Assembly (NCBI GenBank): GCA_964291375.2
Contig: OZ219809.1
Location: 310,001-374,000, forward strand
Direction of reading: 5' to 3'
DNA from: 3107 sp001483205
GTDB taxonomy: Bacteria > Pseudomonadota > Alphaproteobacteria > Rhodobacterales > Rhodobacteraceae
Length of the DNA: 64,000 nt
In this document: positions 27,666 to 38,200 of the stretch, one piece after another
Position numbering within the stretch: the stretch's first letter is position 1
Layout of the letters: every line of letters starts with the position of its first letter
The notes under the pieces: model-generated
What the model was told of the DNA's origin: nothing
The model's input: only the letters and a program-made list of their open reading frames with translations
Databases searched by the model: none
Translations under genes and position numbers: made by a program

Positions 27666-29267
27666 ATGAGTGATCAAACAACCAACAGGCCGGAAAACCT
27701 GGTCGATAAATCGGGCCTATTCGCCGGTATGAACAAGCTGATGGGCATTGCCTCTATGGTGATGATCCTCGGATTCGTCGCCTTTACCATCTCGGATGTG
27801 GAAAGGTCCGGCGAGGTTTTCTCGGCGGGGAAAAATTTCATCATCGGCAGCATGGACTGGTTCTATGTCGTGGTGGTGAACATCGCGCTGTTCTTTGTGT
27901 TCTGGCTGCTGGTCAGCCGGTTCGGCGATGTCAAGCTGGGCAAGCCGGATGAGGAACCGGATTTCTCGACCTTCTCGTGGATATGTATGCTGTTCAGCGC
28001 CGGGCTGGGATCGGGGCTGATCTACTGGGGCGTGGCCGAACCCATGTATCATATCCAGGGCACCCCGTTCATCGAACAGAACGGGATAGAGCCGGGCAGC
28101 GTTGATGCCGCGGTCTCTGCCGTCAGCACGACGATCTTTCACTGGGGGTTCCACGGTTGGGGCCTGTATGTGCTGGTTGGCCTGTGCCTGGCCTATTTCG
28201 CCTACCGGCGTGATTTGCCGCTGACCCTGCGCACGGCGCTCTATCCGGTGCTGAAGGAACGCATCTATGGCCCGTGGGGGCACCTGATTGACCTGATCGG
28301 CGTGTTCGGCACCATCTTTGGTCTGGCGACTTCGCTGGGCCTGGGCGTGACGCCGATTGCCGCCGGGCTGGAGGAACTGGGCTGGATGGAAAACACCCAG
28401 GGCAGACAACTGGTGCTGGTTGCCATCATCACCGCCATGGGGACGGCCTCGGCCGCGTCCGGCGTCGGCAAGGGCGTGCGGATCCTCAGCGAGATCAACG
28501 TGATGGCCAGCCTTGCGCTGCTGATTCTGTTCCTGATCCTTGCGCCGACGGCCTTTGTGCTTGGCGTGACCATCTCGGGCTTTGGCGATTACCTGTGGAA
28601 CGTGATCCCGATGGGCTTCTGGATCAATGGCGAGCCGGATAACCAGTGGCAAAGCTGGTGGACCATCTTTTACTGGGGATGGTGGATTGCCTGGTGTCCG
28701 TTCGTCGGCCTGTTCATCGCACGGGTGTCCAAAGGCCGCACGATCCGTCAGTTCTGCTTCTGTGTGCTGCTGATCCCGACCTCGGTGGTGATGCTGTGGA
28801 TGGGCATTTTCGGTGGCGCAGCCGCGGGCGTTGACCTGTTCTACAACGCAGGCGTCGTCGATGCGGTGAACAACGATTACGCCTCGGGCGTTTATCAGAC
28901 CGTGGCCGGGTTCGGTTACGGCTGGATCGTCTATCCGCTGACCGTGCTGATCACGATCCTGCTGATCTCGTGGTTTGTCACCTCGTCCGATTCCGGCACG
29001 CTGGTGATGTGCACCATGCTGTCGATGGGTGATGAGCACCCGCCGGTGAAGTTCCGCATCTTCTGGGGGGTGACCTCGGGCGTCGTTGCGGGCGTTCTGA
29101 TGCTGGCCGGGGGGTTGGGCGCGCTGCAAACCGCGTCGATCGTTGCCGGTCTGCCGATCGCGGTCATTCTGCTGCTGATGATCTATGGCATCGTCAAGGC
29201 GCTGCATGAGGATCATCCGGCGCCAGATGTGGAAGACAAGTATGAACTGGAATTCCTGAACCGCTGA
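27666..29267 (+). CDS. BCCT-family transporter
   Basis: The 533-residue protein has twelve membrane segments and the family signatures: GLGSGLIYWGVAEPMYH around residue 120, the tryptophan-rich TIFYWGWWIAWCPFVGLFIARVSKGRTIR segment in its middle (the substrate-binding helix), and WFVTSSDSGT. BCCT carriers take up betaine, choline, carnitine or related zwitterions by sodium or proton coupling. The start at 27666 follows GAGGAATAA. It follows the binding-protein gene closely and is followed by a hairpin. The exact substrate is not determinable. Confidence 0.93.
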   Translation: MSDQTTNRPENLVDKSGLFAGMNKLMGIASMVMILGFVAFTISDVERSGEVFSAGKNFIIGSMDWFYVVVVNIALFFVFWLLVSRFGDVKLGKPDEEPDFSTFSWICMLFSAGLGSGLIYWGVAEPMYHIQGTPFIEQNGIEPGSVDAAVSAVSTTIFHWGFHGWGLYVLVGLCLAYFAYRRDLPLTLRTALYPVLKERIYGPWGHLIDLIGVFGTIFGLATSLGLGVTPIAAGLEELGWMENTQGRQLVLVAIITAMGTASAASGVGKGVRILSEINVMASLALLILFLILAPTAFVLGVTISGFGDYLWNVIPMGFWINGEPDNQWQSWWTIFYWGWWIAWCPFVGLFIARVSKGRTIRQFCFCVLLIPTSVVMLWMGIFGGAAAGVDLFYNAGVVDAVNNDYASGVYQTVAGFGYGWIVYPLTVLITILLISWFVTSSDSGTLVMCTMLSMGDEHPPVKFRIFWGVTSGVVAGVLMLAGGLGALQTASIVAGLPIAVILLLMIYGIVKALHEDHPAPDVEDKYELEFLNR

Positions 29268-29291
29268 GGGGAAGGACCGGTCAGAGACAGG

Positions 29292-29315
29292 ACGGGGCGG
29301 GTTATCCCGCCCCGT
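29292..29315 (+). terminator. Terminator-like hairpin after BCCT gene
   Basis: ACGGGGCGGG, a TTAT loop and CCCGCCCCGT form a perfect ten-pair stem 24 bases after the stop. The following TTCGCTGTTC is only weakly T-rich. Confidence 0.65.
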
Positions 29316-29372
29316 TCGCTGTTCGGGGGGTATTGGGGGGCGATATATCCTTATGCAGAGGTCTTGGAATCA

Positions 29373-29489
29373 GGGTTCGAAGAAGTTTGCACTTTCTTTC
29401 GATGTGATGGTGTCGATCAGGCGACCGATGGCGTCCCACAGCTCTTCGACGGTGCGCTTCTCAGCCTTGTGCAACAGGCCTTCAGCTTT
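29373..29489 (-). pseudogene. Remnant of an IS630-like transposase C-terminus
   Basis: About 38 codons on the minus strand read AEGLLHKAEKRTVEELWDAI followed by GRLIDTITSKESANFFEP, then a stop. This resembles the C-terminal end of IS630-family transposases as I remember it (KAAARTVDALW..IG...F.PDEC.NYF). There is no transposase-like sequence upstream, so it is a decayed fragment. It sits at the left edge of the accessory island, directly beside an interspersed-repeat word (GCAGAGGTCTT at 29353). Confidence 0.5.
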
Positions 29490-29593
29490 GAATCTGCACC
29501 CAGCCGGAGTCGACCCCGACCTGCATACCTCGCATGGGACGCGAAACAGGTCGCCTAAGCGGGGAACGTCAAAAGGACAGGCGGGTTCCACCC

Positions 29594-31360
29594 TCATGTC
29601 CGTCTGCGGGAATTGCCGTCAGGCACGTCCACGCGGATCGTCACAATATCGGTCTCCTGATACTGCTGGTGGCGAACCCAGGACGCGAGGTGTCGCAAAA
29701 GCCTGAGCGAGACTTCCCGTCCGATCAGGTCTTCCTCTACCCGTTCGCCGAGCAGCGCAAGCCGGTCCTGTAGGTTTCCGCTGCCCGTCAAGGCGACAAA
29801 TTCCAGAATCGCGCCGCCATCCTCCTTGCGCGCCGTCAGGAGCAAGCGGCGTGGCTCAAGTTCCCCTTCGGCTTCGTCCTGCCGCACGAGTGACAACAAA
29901 GTCTCCTCGGCTGCCGCATCAAGGCGATCCGACATCGCCGTGTCCCAGCCACTGCTGGACGCGAACGCGGCAAGAAAGGCCCTGATGTCCTTCAGCGCCG
30001 AGACGTTCAGCGCCACCTCGACCCGGCGGCGACTTGGTTTCGTCAGCTCCGTGAACAGGGTCATAACAATGACCACAAGCCCGCCAGCCACCATTCCATT
30101 CTGTAGATGAGGGCCTGCGAGCGCCGTTACGTATTCCGGAAACACGACGCCGTTCTGGAAGCCGACGCCGACCCAGAACGCGACTCCCGCAATCATGCCC
30201 TTCCGATAGTCGATTCCGTCCTGGACGACTATTTTCATGCCGATCACGAAGATGGACGCCATCGTCACGGTAATAAACGCAGCAACCACAGGGCCCGGAA
30301 TTGCCAGGATCACGGCGAGCGCCTTGGGAAGGAATGCCAGCGAGACGACTATTGCCCCGTAGGCGACCCCGACACGGCGGGAGCTGATTCCAGTGAGTTC
30401 GATCATCGACGTGCCCGTCGGACGGAAACCGATCGGCATCGTTCCCGCGAGGCCAGACAGCAGATTGCCTGTTCCGTCTGCGGCCACCGCGCCTTGCGTC
30501 GTTCGGAAGTCAGCCGCCCGGGGCGCGGACCACGCGACGCGCTGGACTGCGATTGAGCCACTGATCGTCTGAATCGTGCATACGACAGATATGAACAGGA
30601 ATGTCGGCAGAAGGCCCCAGAACGCGGGTCCGAAGTCGAGATCAAGACCCGGCCATTGAGACCTCGGAAGACCAACCCACGATGCCTTGGCGATACGGTC
30701 GATGTCGTACAGGCCGAAAGCGCTGGCGACCAATGAACCGGCAACGATGCCAGCTACCGGTGCCCAGAGGCGCAACGGGCCTTTCGCCTTCAGAACAATG
30801 ACAGCGATGACGAGAAGGGTCGCGAGCGTGCTCAACGGAGCCGCCGATGGCGGAGATCCCGCTGGCACGTTCTCCAACTGATCGAAGATGACCGGCATAA
30901 CCGTAACCGGGGTCAGCATGATGATCGTTCCCATGACGGTCGGCGTCAGAATTTGCCGAAACAGCGAGAGCCGTGCCGAGAACGCGAACTGAAAGAGAGA
31001 CAGGACGAGCATAAGGACGGCCAGTAATGCCGGGCCGCCCTCGGCCAGTGCCGCGACACTGACCGCTATGGCGGCTCCGGACGTTCCTGTCACGAGTATG
31101 TGACCGGCACCTACCCGGCCGACCCGAATCGCCTGTAGGATCGTGACCACACCGCAGATTATGACAGACGCGGATACCGCCCAAAGCAGGAGCGGTTCGG
31201 CCTGATCCGCGGTCCGGAAGACGACCGTCGGAATCAGCACTGTTCCGGGCACAGCCAGGCCCGCCATTTGCAGTCCGAGGCCAGCGGCGAGCATCGGCGG
31301 AACCTTCTCGTCGGGATGGCGACCAGGATCAGCATTGGCACTTGACGTTTCAGCACTCAT
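29594..31360 (-). CDS. NCS2-type nucleobase permease with C-terminal regulatory-like extension
   Basis: The 588-residue product has twelve or more membrane segments over residues 20-450 and features of the nucleobase:cation symporter-2 (xanthine/uracil) family: GHILVTGTSGAAIAVSV and GFRPTGTSMIELTGISSRRVG. The last 125 residues are soluble and not part of the usual 430-460 residue permease. They read DIRAFLAAFASSSGWDTAMS, then LDAAAEETLLSLVRQ, ending RHLASWVRHQQYQETDIVTI, and look like a degenerate GHKL/anti-sigma-type ATPase fold in which the N-box asparagine is replaced (EETLLSLV). The ATG at 31360 is preferred to 31405. It lies in the island, downstream of the TRAP operon on the same strand. 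Substrate is unproven. Confidence 0.8.
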   Translation of the reverse strand: MSAETSSANADPGRHPDEKVPPMLAAGLGLQMAGLAVPGTVLIPTVVFRTADQAEPLLLWAVSASVIICGVVTILQAIRVGRVGAGHILVTGTSGAAIAVSVAALAEGGPALLAVLMLVLSLFQFAFSARLSLFRQILTPTVMGTIIMLTPVTVMPVIFDQLENVPAGSPPSAAPLSTLATLLVIAVIVLKAKGPLRLWAPVAGIVAGSLVASAFGLYDIDRIAKASWVGLPRSQWPGLDLDFGPAFWGLLPTFLFISVVCTIQTISGSIAVQRVAWSAPRAADFRTTQGAVAADGTGNLLSGLAGTMPIGFRPTGTSMIELTGISSRRVGVAYGAIVVSLAFLPKALAVILAIPGPVVAAFITVTMASIFVIGMKIVVQDGIDYRKGMIAGVAFWVGVGFQNGVVFPEYVTALAGPHLQNGMVAGGLVVIVMTLFTELTKPSRRRVEVALNVSALKDIRAFLAAFASSSGWDTAMSDRLDAAAEETLLSLVRQDEAEGELEPRRLLLTARKEDGGAILEFVALTGSGNLQDRLALLGERVEEDLIGREVSLRLLRHLASWVRHQQYQETDIVTIRVDVPDGNSRRRT

Positions 31361-31477
31361 GTTTTCAGCACCACTCTGAAAGACTTCGAATTGACCACCC
31401 TGCAAGGCATCTGCGAGAGCGAAAGTCGCGGGCGGTGGCTCCCGGTCTTGTCAGGAAATGCATCCGCAGATGTGGCA

Positions 31478-32794
31478 TCAGAGCAGCCCTGGAAGCCAGA
31501 GGCAAGTCGCGGGCACGGCCAGAATGATCGCGATGCGGACAAAATCGCTTATCAAAAACGGCAAGGTGCCTCTGAACGATTCGCCGAGCGGCACCTCGTC
31601 GGCCAGGGCGTTGATCACGTAGACGTTGAGGCCTATCGGCGGGGTGATCAGCCCGACCTCGACGACGATTAGGGTCAGGATCCCGAACCAGATGGCGACC
31701 TCTTCCTCAGTGAGGTCGAATTCAAGGCTCGTAACCAGGGGAAAGAAAACCGGTACCGTAAGCAGGATCATGGCAAGGGTGTCCATGACGCAGCCGAGGA
31801 TCAGATAGACGAGCAGGACGCCAATCAGGATTGACATTGGTGCCAGTCCCGATTCTGCGAATGCGTTAGCCAGCTCAACCGGAATCTGAGACAACGCGAG
31901 AAACCCGTTGTAGATCTCGGCCCCGATCAGGATAAGGAAGATCGCTGCGGTTACCTGCGCGGTCTCAAGCACGCTCGAGACAAAGCCCGCCCAGTTCAGC
32001 CGTCCGGACACGAACGCCATCAGGAACGTGGCCGCAGCCCCGATCGCCGCACCTTCGGTCGGGGTGAACACGCCAAGATAAATGCCGCCTATGACCAGCA
32101 GAAAGATCGCGGCGACAGGCAACACCGGGCACAAGCTGCGCAGCCGCTCGCGGAAAGGCACGGCCGGAACAACCGGAGCCGACGCAGGATTGAACCGGAC
32201 ATAAATGCCGACCGCGGCGGAATAGCCGAGGGTCGCAATGACGCCTGGGATCAGTGCGGCGAAGAACAGCTTTCCGATCGATTGCTCGGTGATGATCGCG
32301 TAGATCACCAGAACCAACGAGGGAGGGATCAGGATTCCCAGAGTGCCGCCAGCAGCCAGCGAGCCGGTGATCAGCGCACCGGAGTAGCCGCAGCGCCGCA
32401 TCTCTGGTAAGGCCACTGACGCCATGGTCGCCGCGGTCGCGATCGACGACCCGCAGATGGAGCCGAACGCGGCACATCCGCAAACGGTCGAGATGGCCAG
32501 CCCACCGCGGTGGTGCCCCACCCAGGCACGCGCCGAGTTGAACAGCGAACGGCCCAACCCCGCACGGATGGCGAACTGGCCCATAAGCAGGAACAGCGGC
32601 AAGACGGAGAGAGTGTAGCCCGAAGCCCGGCCGAAGGGTCCGGTGTTTAGCAGGCCAAGAAACGCTTCCCATCCTGCGAGCGACGCGAAACCGATGCTGC
32701 CGACCGTGAACATGGCGATCGCGACTGGCATCCGAAGGGCGATCAGTATCAGGCACACGCCAAACAGGAGCCCACCGAACGCAATATTGGTCAT
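31478..32794 (-). CDS. dctM: TRAP transporter large permease subunit (DctM)
   Basis: DctM is the ion-coupled transport subunit of tripartite ATP-independent periplasmic transporters. The 438-residue protein is hydrophobic throughout with about twelve to thirteen helices, and has the family motifs AAFGSICGSSIATAATMASV and GGTLGILIPPSLVLVIYAII near the middle and VGLITPPIGLNVYVINAL close to the end. The ATG at 32794 overlaps the dctQ stop (ATGA). A longer frame upstream belongs to no family. Together with dctQ and dctP it forms a complete operon. Confidence 0.92.
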   Translation of the reverse strand: MTNIAFGGLLFGVCLILIALRMPVAIAMFTVGSIGFASLAGWEAFLGLLNTGPFGRASGYTLSVLPLFLLMGQFAIRAGLGRSLFNSARAWVGHHRGGLAISTVCGCAAFGSICGSSIATAATMASVALPEMRRCGYSGALITGSLAAGGTLGILIPPSLVLVIYAIITEQSIGKLFFAALIPGVIATLGYSAAVGIYVRFNPASAPVVPAVPFRERLRSLCPVLPVAAIFLLVIGGIYLGVFTPTEGAAIGAAATFLMAFVSGRLNWAGFVSSVLETAQVTAAIFLILIGAEIYNGFLALSQIPVELANAFAESGLAPMSILIGVLLVYLILGCVMDTLAMILLTVPVFFPLVTSLEFDLTEEEVAIWFGILTLIVVEVGLITPPIGLNVYVINALADEVPLGESFRGTLPFLISDFVRIAIILAVPATCLWLPGLL

Positions 32795-33330
32795 TTGCCT
32801 AGCGTGCGCAAACGGAAGCAGAGGCCCCAGACGCAGACGGCGGTCAGCAATGCCGCTGCTGGCAGCGCGGAGAAATAGCCCAACCAAACCGGAATGCCCA
32901 GAAACAGCGTTGTCTCGCCGTCTTCGAGCTTGTGAATCCCTCCGACGAAGAGACGCCAGGTGATCAGTGCCGCGACGACCGCAAAGACGAGATTGTGCGC
33001 CGTATCCAAGGCTGCCCGGTGACGCTGACGCATCCGTCCGGTGAAGAACTCGACGAGGATGTTGGCGTTCTTCATGTAGCAGTAGGGAAAGAAGGCGAAT
33101 ACGGCCACACCGCAGGCAATCTCGGTGATCTCGTAATCGCCGGGTATCGGCGCATTGAAGAGGTAGCGGCCAAGTATGCTGGTCCCGGTCATCGCAACGA
33201 TTCCTACCATGAGAATGCCGCCAGCTATCGCGAACACTCTGGCCAGACGCCAGCAGACGAAACCAAGACCGCGTTTCGCCCAATACGGAACCCTTTCGTG
33301 AGACTGGCCTCTCTCATCGCAGTCCGTCAC
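32791..33330 (-). CDS. dctQ: TRAP transporter small permease subunit (DctQ)
   Basis: The 179-residue protein has four membrane helices with the DctQ pattern: TGTSILGRYLFNAPIPGDYE after helix 1, FFPYCYMKNANILVEFF in helix 2, and two further helices ending in VCVWGLCFRL. DctQ bridges the binding protein and DctM. A GTG at 33330 is chosen because GGGGAGCGG lies just upstream and it begins ten bases after the dctP stop; the longer open frame to 33636 overlaps dctP and is not credible. Confidence 0.88.
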   Translation of the reverse strand: MTDCDERGQSHERVPYWAKRGLGFVCWRLARVFAIAGGILMVGIVAMTGTSILGRYLFNAPIPGDYEITEIACGVAVFAFFPYCYMKNANILVEFFTGRMRQRHRAALDTAHNLVFAVVAALITWRLFVGGIHKLEDGETTLFLGIPVWLGYFSALPAAALLTAVCVWGLCFRLRTLGK

Positions 33331-33340
33331 CCGCTCCCCA

Positions 33341-34387
33341 CTATTTCTGGTCGGAGCCGTGCTTGGCCAGCAGGCGCGTTGCGTCGGCAAGCAGCGCCTG
33401 CCCGTCGTGCCCCAGGGCACCCACCTTCTCGATCCAGCCGTCAATGACAGTCCGGGTTCTTTCCTGCCAGCGTTCCCGCTCCGCTTCTGACAGCGACAGG
33501 ACCGGCTGGCCTCGCTCGACCGCAATCGCCCGGCCTGGCTTCTCGTCATCGTCCCACATCCGGCCGAGTCGTTCGGCCAACGCCATCCCAGTGCTGTCGT
33601 CAATGATGGCCTTGATGTCCGGCGGCAGTTCGTCATAGCGCCGCTTGTTCATCGTCATCACGAACAAGACGCGGGAAAGAGAGACTTCGGTATGGAACTT
33701 CGTGACCTCATGCAGGCGGAAGGGACGCATTATGGTCCAAGGGACCGCGGTTCCTTCAACCACGCCCCGGGACAGGGCCTCGTAGACGGCGGGTACCGGC
33801 ATACCGACCGGGACGGCACCCAACGCACGTAGCGTTTCCGCGCTGATCCGCGATGGCGCGCGTATCTTCACCCCTGCGAAGTCTTCGAGTACGCTGATCT
33901 GTTTCCCGGCCGTGTGGAGGTGGGTCGGTGCAGTGCTGTGAAAGACCAGCGGGTGAGTATCCTGGTATTCTTCCCTCAGCCAATTCTGATGGAACTCCGT
34001 CAGTGCCTGGCTTGCCGCCAACGCGCTGCCGGACAGGAAGGGTAACTCAAACATTTCCGTCAGGGGAAATCGTCCCGGCGTATAGCCGGGTATCGTCCAA
34101 ACGATGTCAACCACGCCGTCGCGCGCCTGGCCATAGAGATCCGCTGGTCTGCCGCCAAGCTGCATGGCCGGAAACACCTGTATCTTGACCCGGCCCTCAG
34201 ACTTTTCCTCAATCTCGTCTGCCCAAGGCTGCAAGAACAGCCGGTGGGCGATTGCCTTGGGCGAGTTGAAATGGTGCAGCCGAAGGGTGATCTGTTCCGC
34301 TTCAGCACGATTCGGAAGCGAACAAAGCAGCCCCGTGACGAACATGACCATCGCCACGGCACCAGAAAGTCCCCGTATTACACGCAT
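33341..34387 (-). CDS. dctP: TRAP transporter substrate-binding protein (DctP)
   Basis: The 348-residue protein has a signal peptide (MRVIRGLSGAVAMVMFVTGL, cleavage after AEA, residue 30) and the DctP fold: ITLRLHHFNSPKAIAHRLF at the mature start, GRVKIQVFPAMQLGG, and VYEALSRGVVEGTAVPWT. The conserved arginine that binds carboxylates in TRAP proteins is probably in GVKIRAPSR. The substrate is likely an organic acid but cannot be named. It is the first gene of the operon dctP-dctQ-dctM. The 250 bases upstream (34388-34634) hold no gene I can support and should contain its promoter. Confidence 0.9.
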   Translation of the reverse strand: MRVIRGLSGAVAMVMFVTGLLCSLPNRAEAEQITLRLHHFNSPKAIAHRLFLQPWADEIEEKSEGRVKIQVFPAMQLGGRPADLYGQARDGVVDIVWTIPGYTPGRFPLTEMFELPFLSGSALAASQALTEFHQNWLREEYQDTHPLVFHSTAPTHLHTAGKQISVLEDFAGVKIRAPSRISAETLRALGAVPVGMPVPAVYEALSRGVVEGTAVPWTIMRPFRLHEVTKFHTEVSLSRVLFVMTMNKRRYDELPPDIKAIIDDSTGMALAERLGRMWDDDEKPGRAIAVERGQPVLSLSEAERERWQERTRTVIDGWIEKVGALGHDGQALLADATRLLAKHGSDQK

Positions 34388-34634
34388 ATTCTCCGGCCTA
34401 TGGGTTCCCAATGTCTGGCCTGGGCCAAGCCACACGGAATCAACGGCCACGGCTTGGTCAACCAAGTCTGGCGGAGAGGCAACGCATCAAACCGCTGCGC
34501 GACATACCGCAGGGCAGGCGACCGGGGGCTGACATTGGCCCGCACACTGTCAAAAGTGGACTCCGGGGCTGAAAAGCGCCCGCCCGTCTCGGCTTTGCTC
34601 TTGATCGCGGAAGAATCAAGACACACCGAGGTAT

Positions 34635-34931
34635 CTAACTCGGGCATCCGGTCTTCCAGTCCAGTTGCCGGACGCTGACCTCATCCAGAAGACCCATTTT
34701 TTGCAGGGGATGGTCGTCGAGGAATGCCCGTGCCGCATCAAGCGAAGGGGCTTCGATGATGTTGAGAGTGCCGTTGATGGTTCCTCCTTCATCGAGCGTC
34801 GGACCGCCGCAATGATAGGTCACGTCGGGATGGCCCGGACGCTCGCCCAGATAGGATGCAACGTCGTCAAGCGCTTCCCGCCGTTCCTGGCCAGTGCCGG
34901 GCTTGTCCGAACCGAATATCACGAAATACAT
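34635..34931 (-). CDS. YciI-like protein
   Basis: The 98-residue cytoplasmic protein starts MYFVIFGSDKPGTGQERREA and contains GGPTLDEGGTINGTLNIIEA and ARAFLDDHPLQKMGL, the pattern of the YciI/DGPF (dimeric alpha+beta barrel) family. The family His/Asp pair is represented by Asp and His in FLDDHP. Its biochemical role is generally unknown. The ATG at 34931 follows GGAGATTTC on the minus strand. It is separated from the TRAP operon by about 250 bases and divergent from druH. Confidence 0.8.
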   Translation of the reverse strand: MYFVIFGSDKPGTGQERREALDDVASYLGERPGHPDVTYHCGGPTLDEGGTINGTLNIIEAPSLDAARAFLDDHPLQKMGLLDEVSVRQLDWKTGCPS

Positions 34932-35222
34932 CGAAATCTCCTTGTGTTGAAGGCGGCATCCGCCACCATACGGCAAGAAGTTTAGCAGAGAGCCAGCAAT
35001 TTGGCCAGACTATTCTCTCTCAGATGTCGGTAACGGGCATTTTCAGATTGTTGAATGTATTTGTCTGCTGTAGGTTCCTGCCATGATTCCTTCATCTGAT
35101 CTTCCCCGCCTCAAAAGCTTTCGTTTCCCGAGTTCGGTCATAGGCTGCGTAGTTTGGGCGTTCCACCGAGCCTGAGCAGACGCCTTCAACCTTTGGGTCG
35201 GGTATACACAAGAGCTCACAGC

Positions 35223-38200
35223 ATGAATGCAACGCCGCCAAGCTTTGCTGACAGCCCAAAACAACCTGACAATGCCTGCATAACCGCAGACAATTTAATC
35301 AACAGGGGTCGCCAGGAAGCACGGGCACCCCCCTTCATCGGCCTTATCCCGTTGGACGAGGCCGCGCGTGAACAAGCCATTGAACGCACACGGCAGTTTC
35401 TGGACGGACAGACGGATAAGCTCCCGGCACTGTTTCGCCGGTTTCCAAGTCTTGCGGCATGGCTCGTCACCCATTCTCTGAGCAAAGGATATGGAGATGC
35501 CAGCCATGCGGTATATCCGCATATCGCTGAAACTCTTCGCGTTCCGCTGAAAACCCCGCAGCAGCGCAAAGTGCTGTTTAACTCATTTTGCAACGTGTGC
35601 GACAGGTTTGGGTTGCCTACCCAGGGGTTCGAGCGCCAGGTAGATGTCTACCTTCTGCACGCGGGCGTAAGCCAAGCACAGCTTCCACACCTGATCGACG
35701 CATTCTTGAGGCAGGAAGCGGCCTTTGGTCCACCGCCTATCGAGACGACAGTGCTGTTAAACCATTGGGAAGACGATTCCCTGTATTTTCTTCCACCGGC
35801 AATTAATGTGCTTCGCCGACCGATCCTGTGGGATGAAACGGCCTGGCACGCAGCCCTGTTCGCCCGCATCCGCGAGAACCCGGAGGCCTTCGTCCCGGTT
35901 ATCGAGTTTGAGAAGCACTTCAAGGATGCGTTTGACCGACGTTTGCAGGAACCGCACCCGGCACCGGGCAGAGGTGGTCACGAGTCTCCTGCCCCCCGCC
36001 CACGGCTTTTCTGGCAGTCCGGCGGGCTTGTGCTGCGATTGCCGCGCAGTGAAGGGCGTATTCGGCTCTGGCTCGACGAAACACAGCGGCCGCTGCGGTT
36101 GCGTGGTGGTGAAGACTGGACACTGCCCCAGCCCTGGCCGCGGGAAGTCCGATGGGAAATCGCTGGTCAGACCGGTCAACTCAAGCTCTTCGCGCACGGG
36201 GAATGTGCTGTGTTCGACAGGATAACCGGCCATTACCTGCGTGAAATCCCGCAGGGCATAGCTGATACAGAACTGGACTCGACGGATATAGCGATTTTGG
36301 CGCGTAAGCCGTTCTCACTCGCAGGCGAGCCAGCTCTTGAACCAGAAGCCGATAGTTATGTTGGCTTTGCGGAGCTTAGGCCCCGCCCTGTGGTGCTCAA
36401 CCTCGGCGGTGTTCAAACAGTTCTCAAGGCACGTCCACGAAGGCGCCTTTCGCTGGCGGGTGCCAAAATCGCGAGTGGCCCACGGGGTATGCTTCACGGA
36501 CGTTCCGCACGCCTTCGGATCGAAACTGGATTGGGCCATTCCGAGACGCGGGTGCTCCGGATAACCCTCGGGCAACAGTCGCGGCTGGTTAAGGCACCAA
36601 TTTCCGAAGACGGGTTCGGCGAAGTCGGGGTGGACAAGCTCCTTGCGGGCTTTGCAGAGGTTGAGGCTGCCGATCCTTTACGCCTTCGGGTGGAATTGAT
36701 GGCACCGAGTGTAGGTGGCAATGATGTCCATCGTTCCGGCATTGGGCTTTCGGCATGGATATGGCCCGCATTTTGTAGACTTGACGGAAACGAGTTTCAT
36801 AGTGAACGGCCAGTCCGCAATCTGGTTGAGGACGAATGCTTACATGTCGGGCGTGACGATCAGGGGCAGCTCTGCCTTGACCCCGGCGGAGGATATACCG
36901 TGGCGCGCGCCATCTTCAAAATCGAAGATGAGCACGTTCCCTTTGATCTGCCGTGGCCCAATGTCACGGTAACCCGCCGCCGTGCGGAAGGCAGTATGTC
37001 GTCACTTCGGCTTGGTGCTCGCCTCTCAGTTGGCGATGATGATCGCTTCGATACGATAAGTATCCGATGCCCTGACCAGAAAGCCCAACTGATTATCTGC
37101 GGAAGGCGTGAGGCGCGTCCCTTTTTCGGGGGGCTGACCCGCAGTCTCGCGGTTCGCGACCTGCTGGTGCCTGCATCCGATGAACGTGTCTTGCTTCGGC
37201 GCGGCAACGGCATGGAAGTCCTGTTGTTTGAGCTGGTTGCGGCACTTGTCCCCCAAGAAATCAATCTTCTTCCGGCCCGCAACGCGGTTCGGTTGAGGCT
37301 CTGTTTCGGCGAAGCGGTGGATGCGGTGGCCGTTGAGGTCGAGGATGAAACAGGGAAGGCCGTCTTTGCAGAAGCCGCACTGCGGTTTAGGCCGGTTGCG
37401 ACGCGGCGCCCGGATTGGTTTCATGCCGAGGTCTGCAAAGACGATGCGCATGGGATCGAACTGACCCTTAATGCCGATTGGCTGGATGGGGACTCCCGCT
37501 TGGCTCGGTTGTTCGTTCGTCCGGAGGGGCGCGACGGCTGGCGACCTTTGCGCAATGCGCGGGGCGACAGTTTCGCGATAGCCTTTACCAATCCAAATCC
37601 GGCAGCAGAGGGGCTTGTGCGCAACGAGGAACTTTCAAGGCGGTTTGAGACTCTGTGTCGCTGGCTTTCCGACTGCTATGCGGCAGAGTGCTGGCCAACG
37701 CTTGAGTGCGCGCTGGTTCCACGCTGGCAGGAACTTGGTCAACGGTTGCGACATTTGCCCGGTGGAGAGGGGGTCTTGATGCGAGCGGCTTGCCTGCCGC
37801 CGCCCGACCATGCGGCACCCGACTGGGTGCCGATCCTGCACCCTCTGCAATTCCTTCCAAACCTTTACGCAGCTCCTCCGCGGGCTTTCGCTTCGCTGGC
37901 GGCCTCTGCTGATCCGGGCATTGCCGAGATGGCTGCACTCGCCATGCTCAACACGGAGCGCCTGCGCGAGTTGTCGCATCTCCACCCGACTGTCTGCCTT
38001 GCTTTCCGTAACCTGCATTCCGCACGGGATAGCGATGCACGGCTGGAGGGTTTTGATCCGGCACGCTTCTTCAAAAACCTGCCAATCGTTGATAGCGATC
38101 CATCAGCGGGCTGGTTCTGGCGTGGAACGCCGTTGCTGGGGCCTGATCACTGGCGCGCGGCGCATCAGCGCCTTGCTGAGCGATTCGACGCCGCCGGTCT

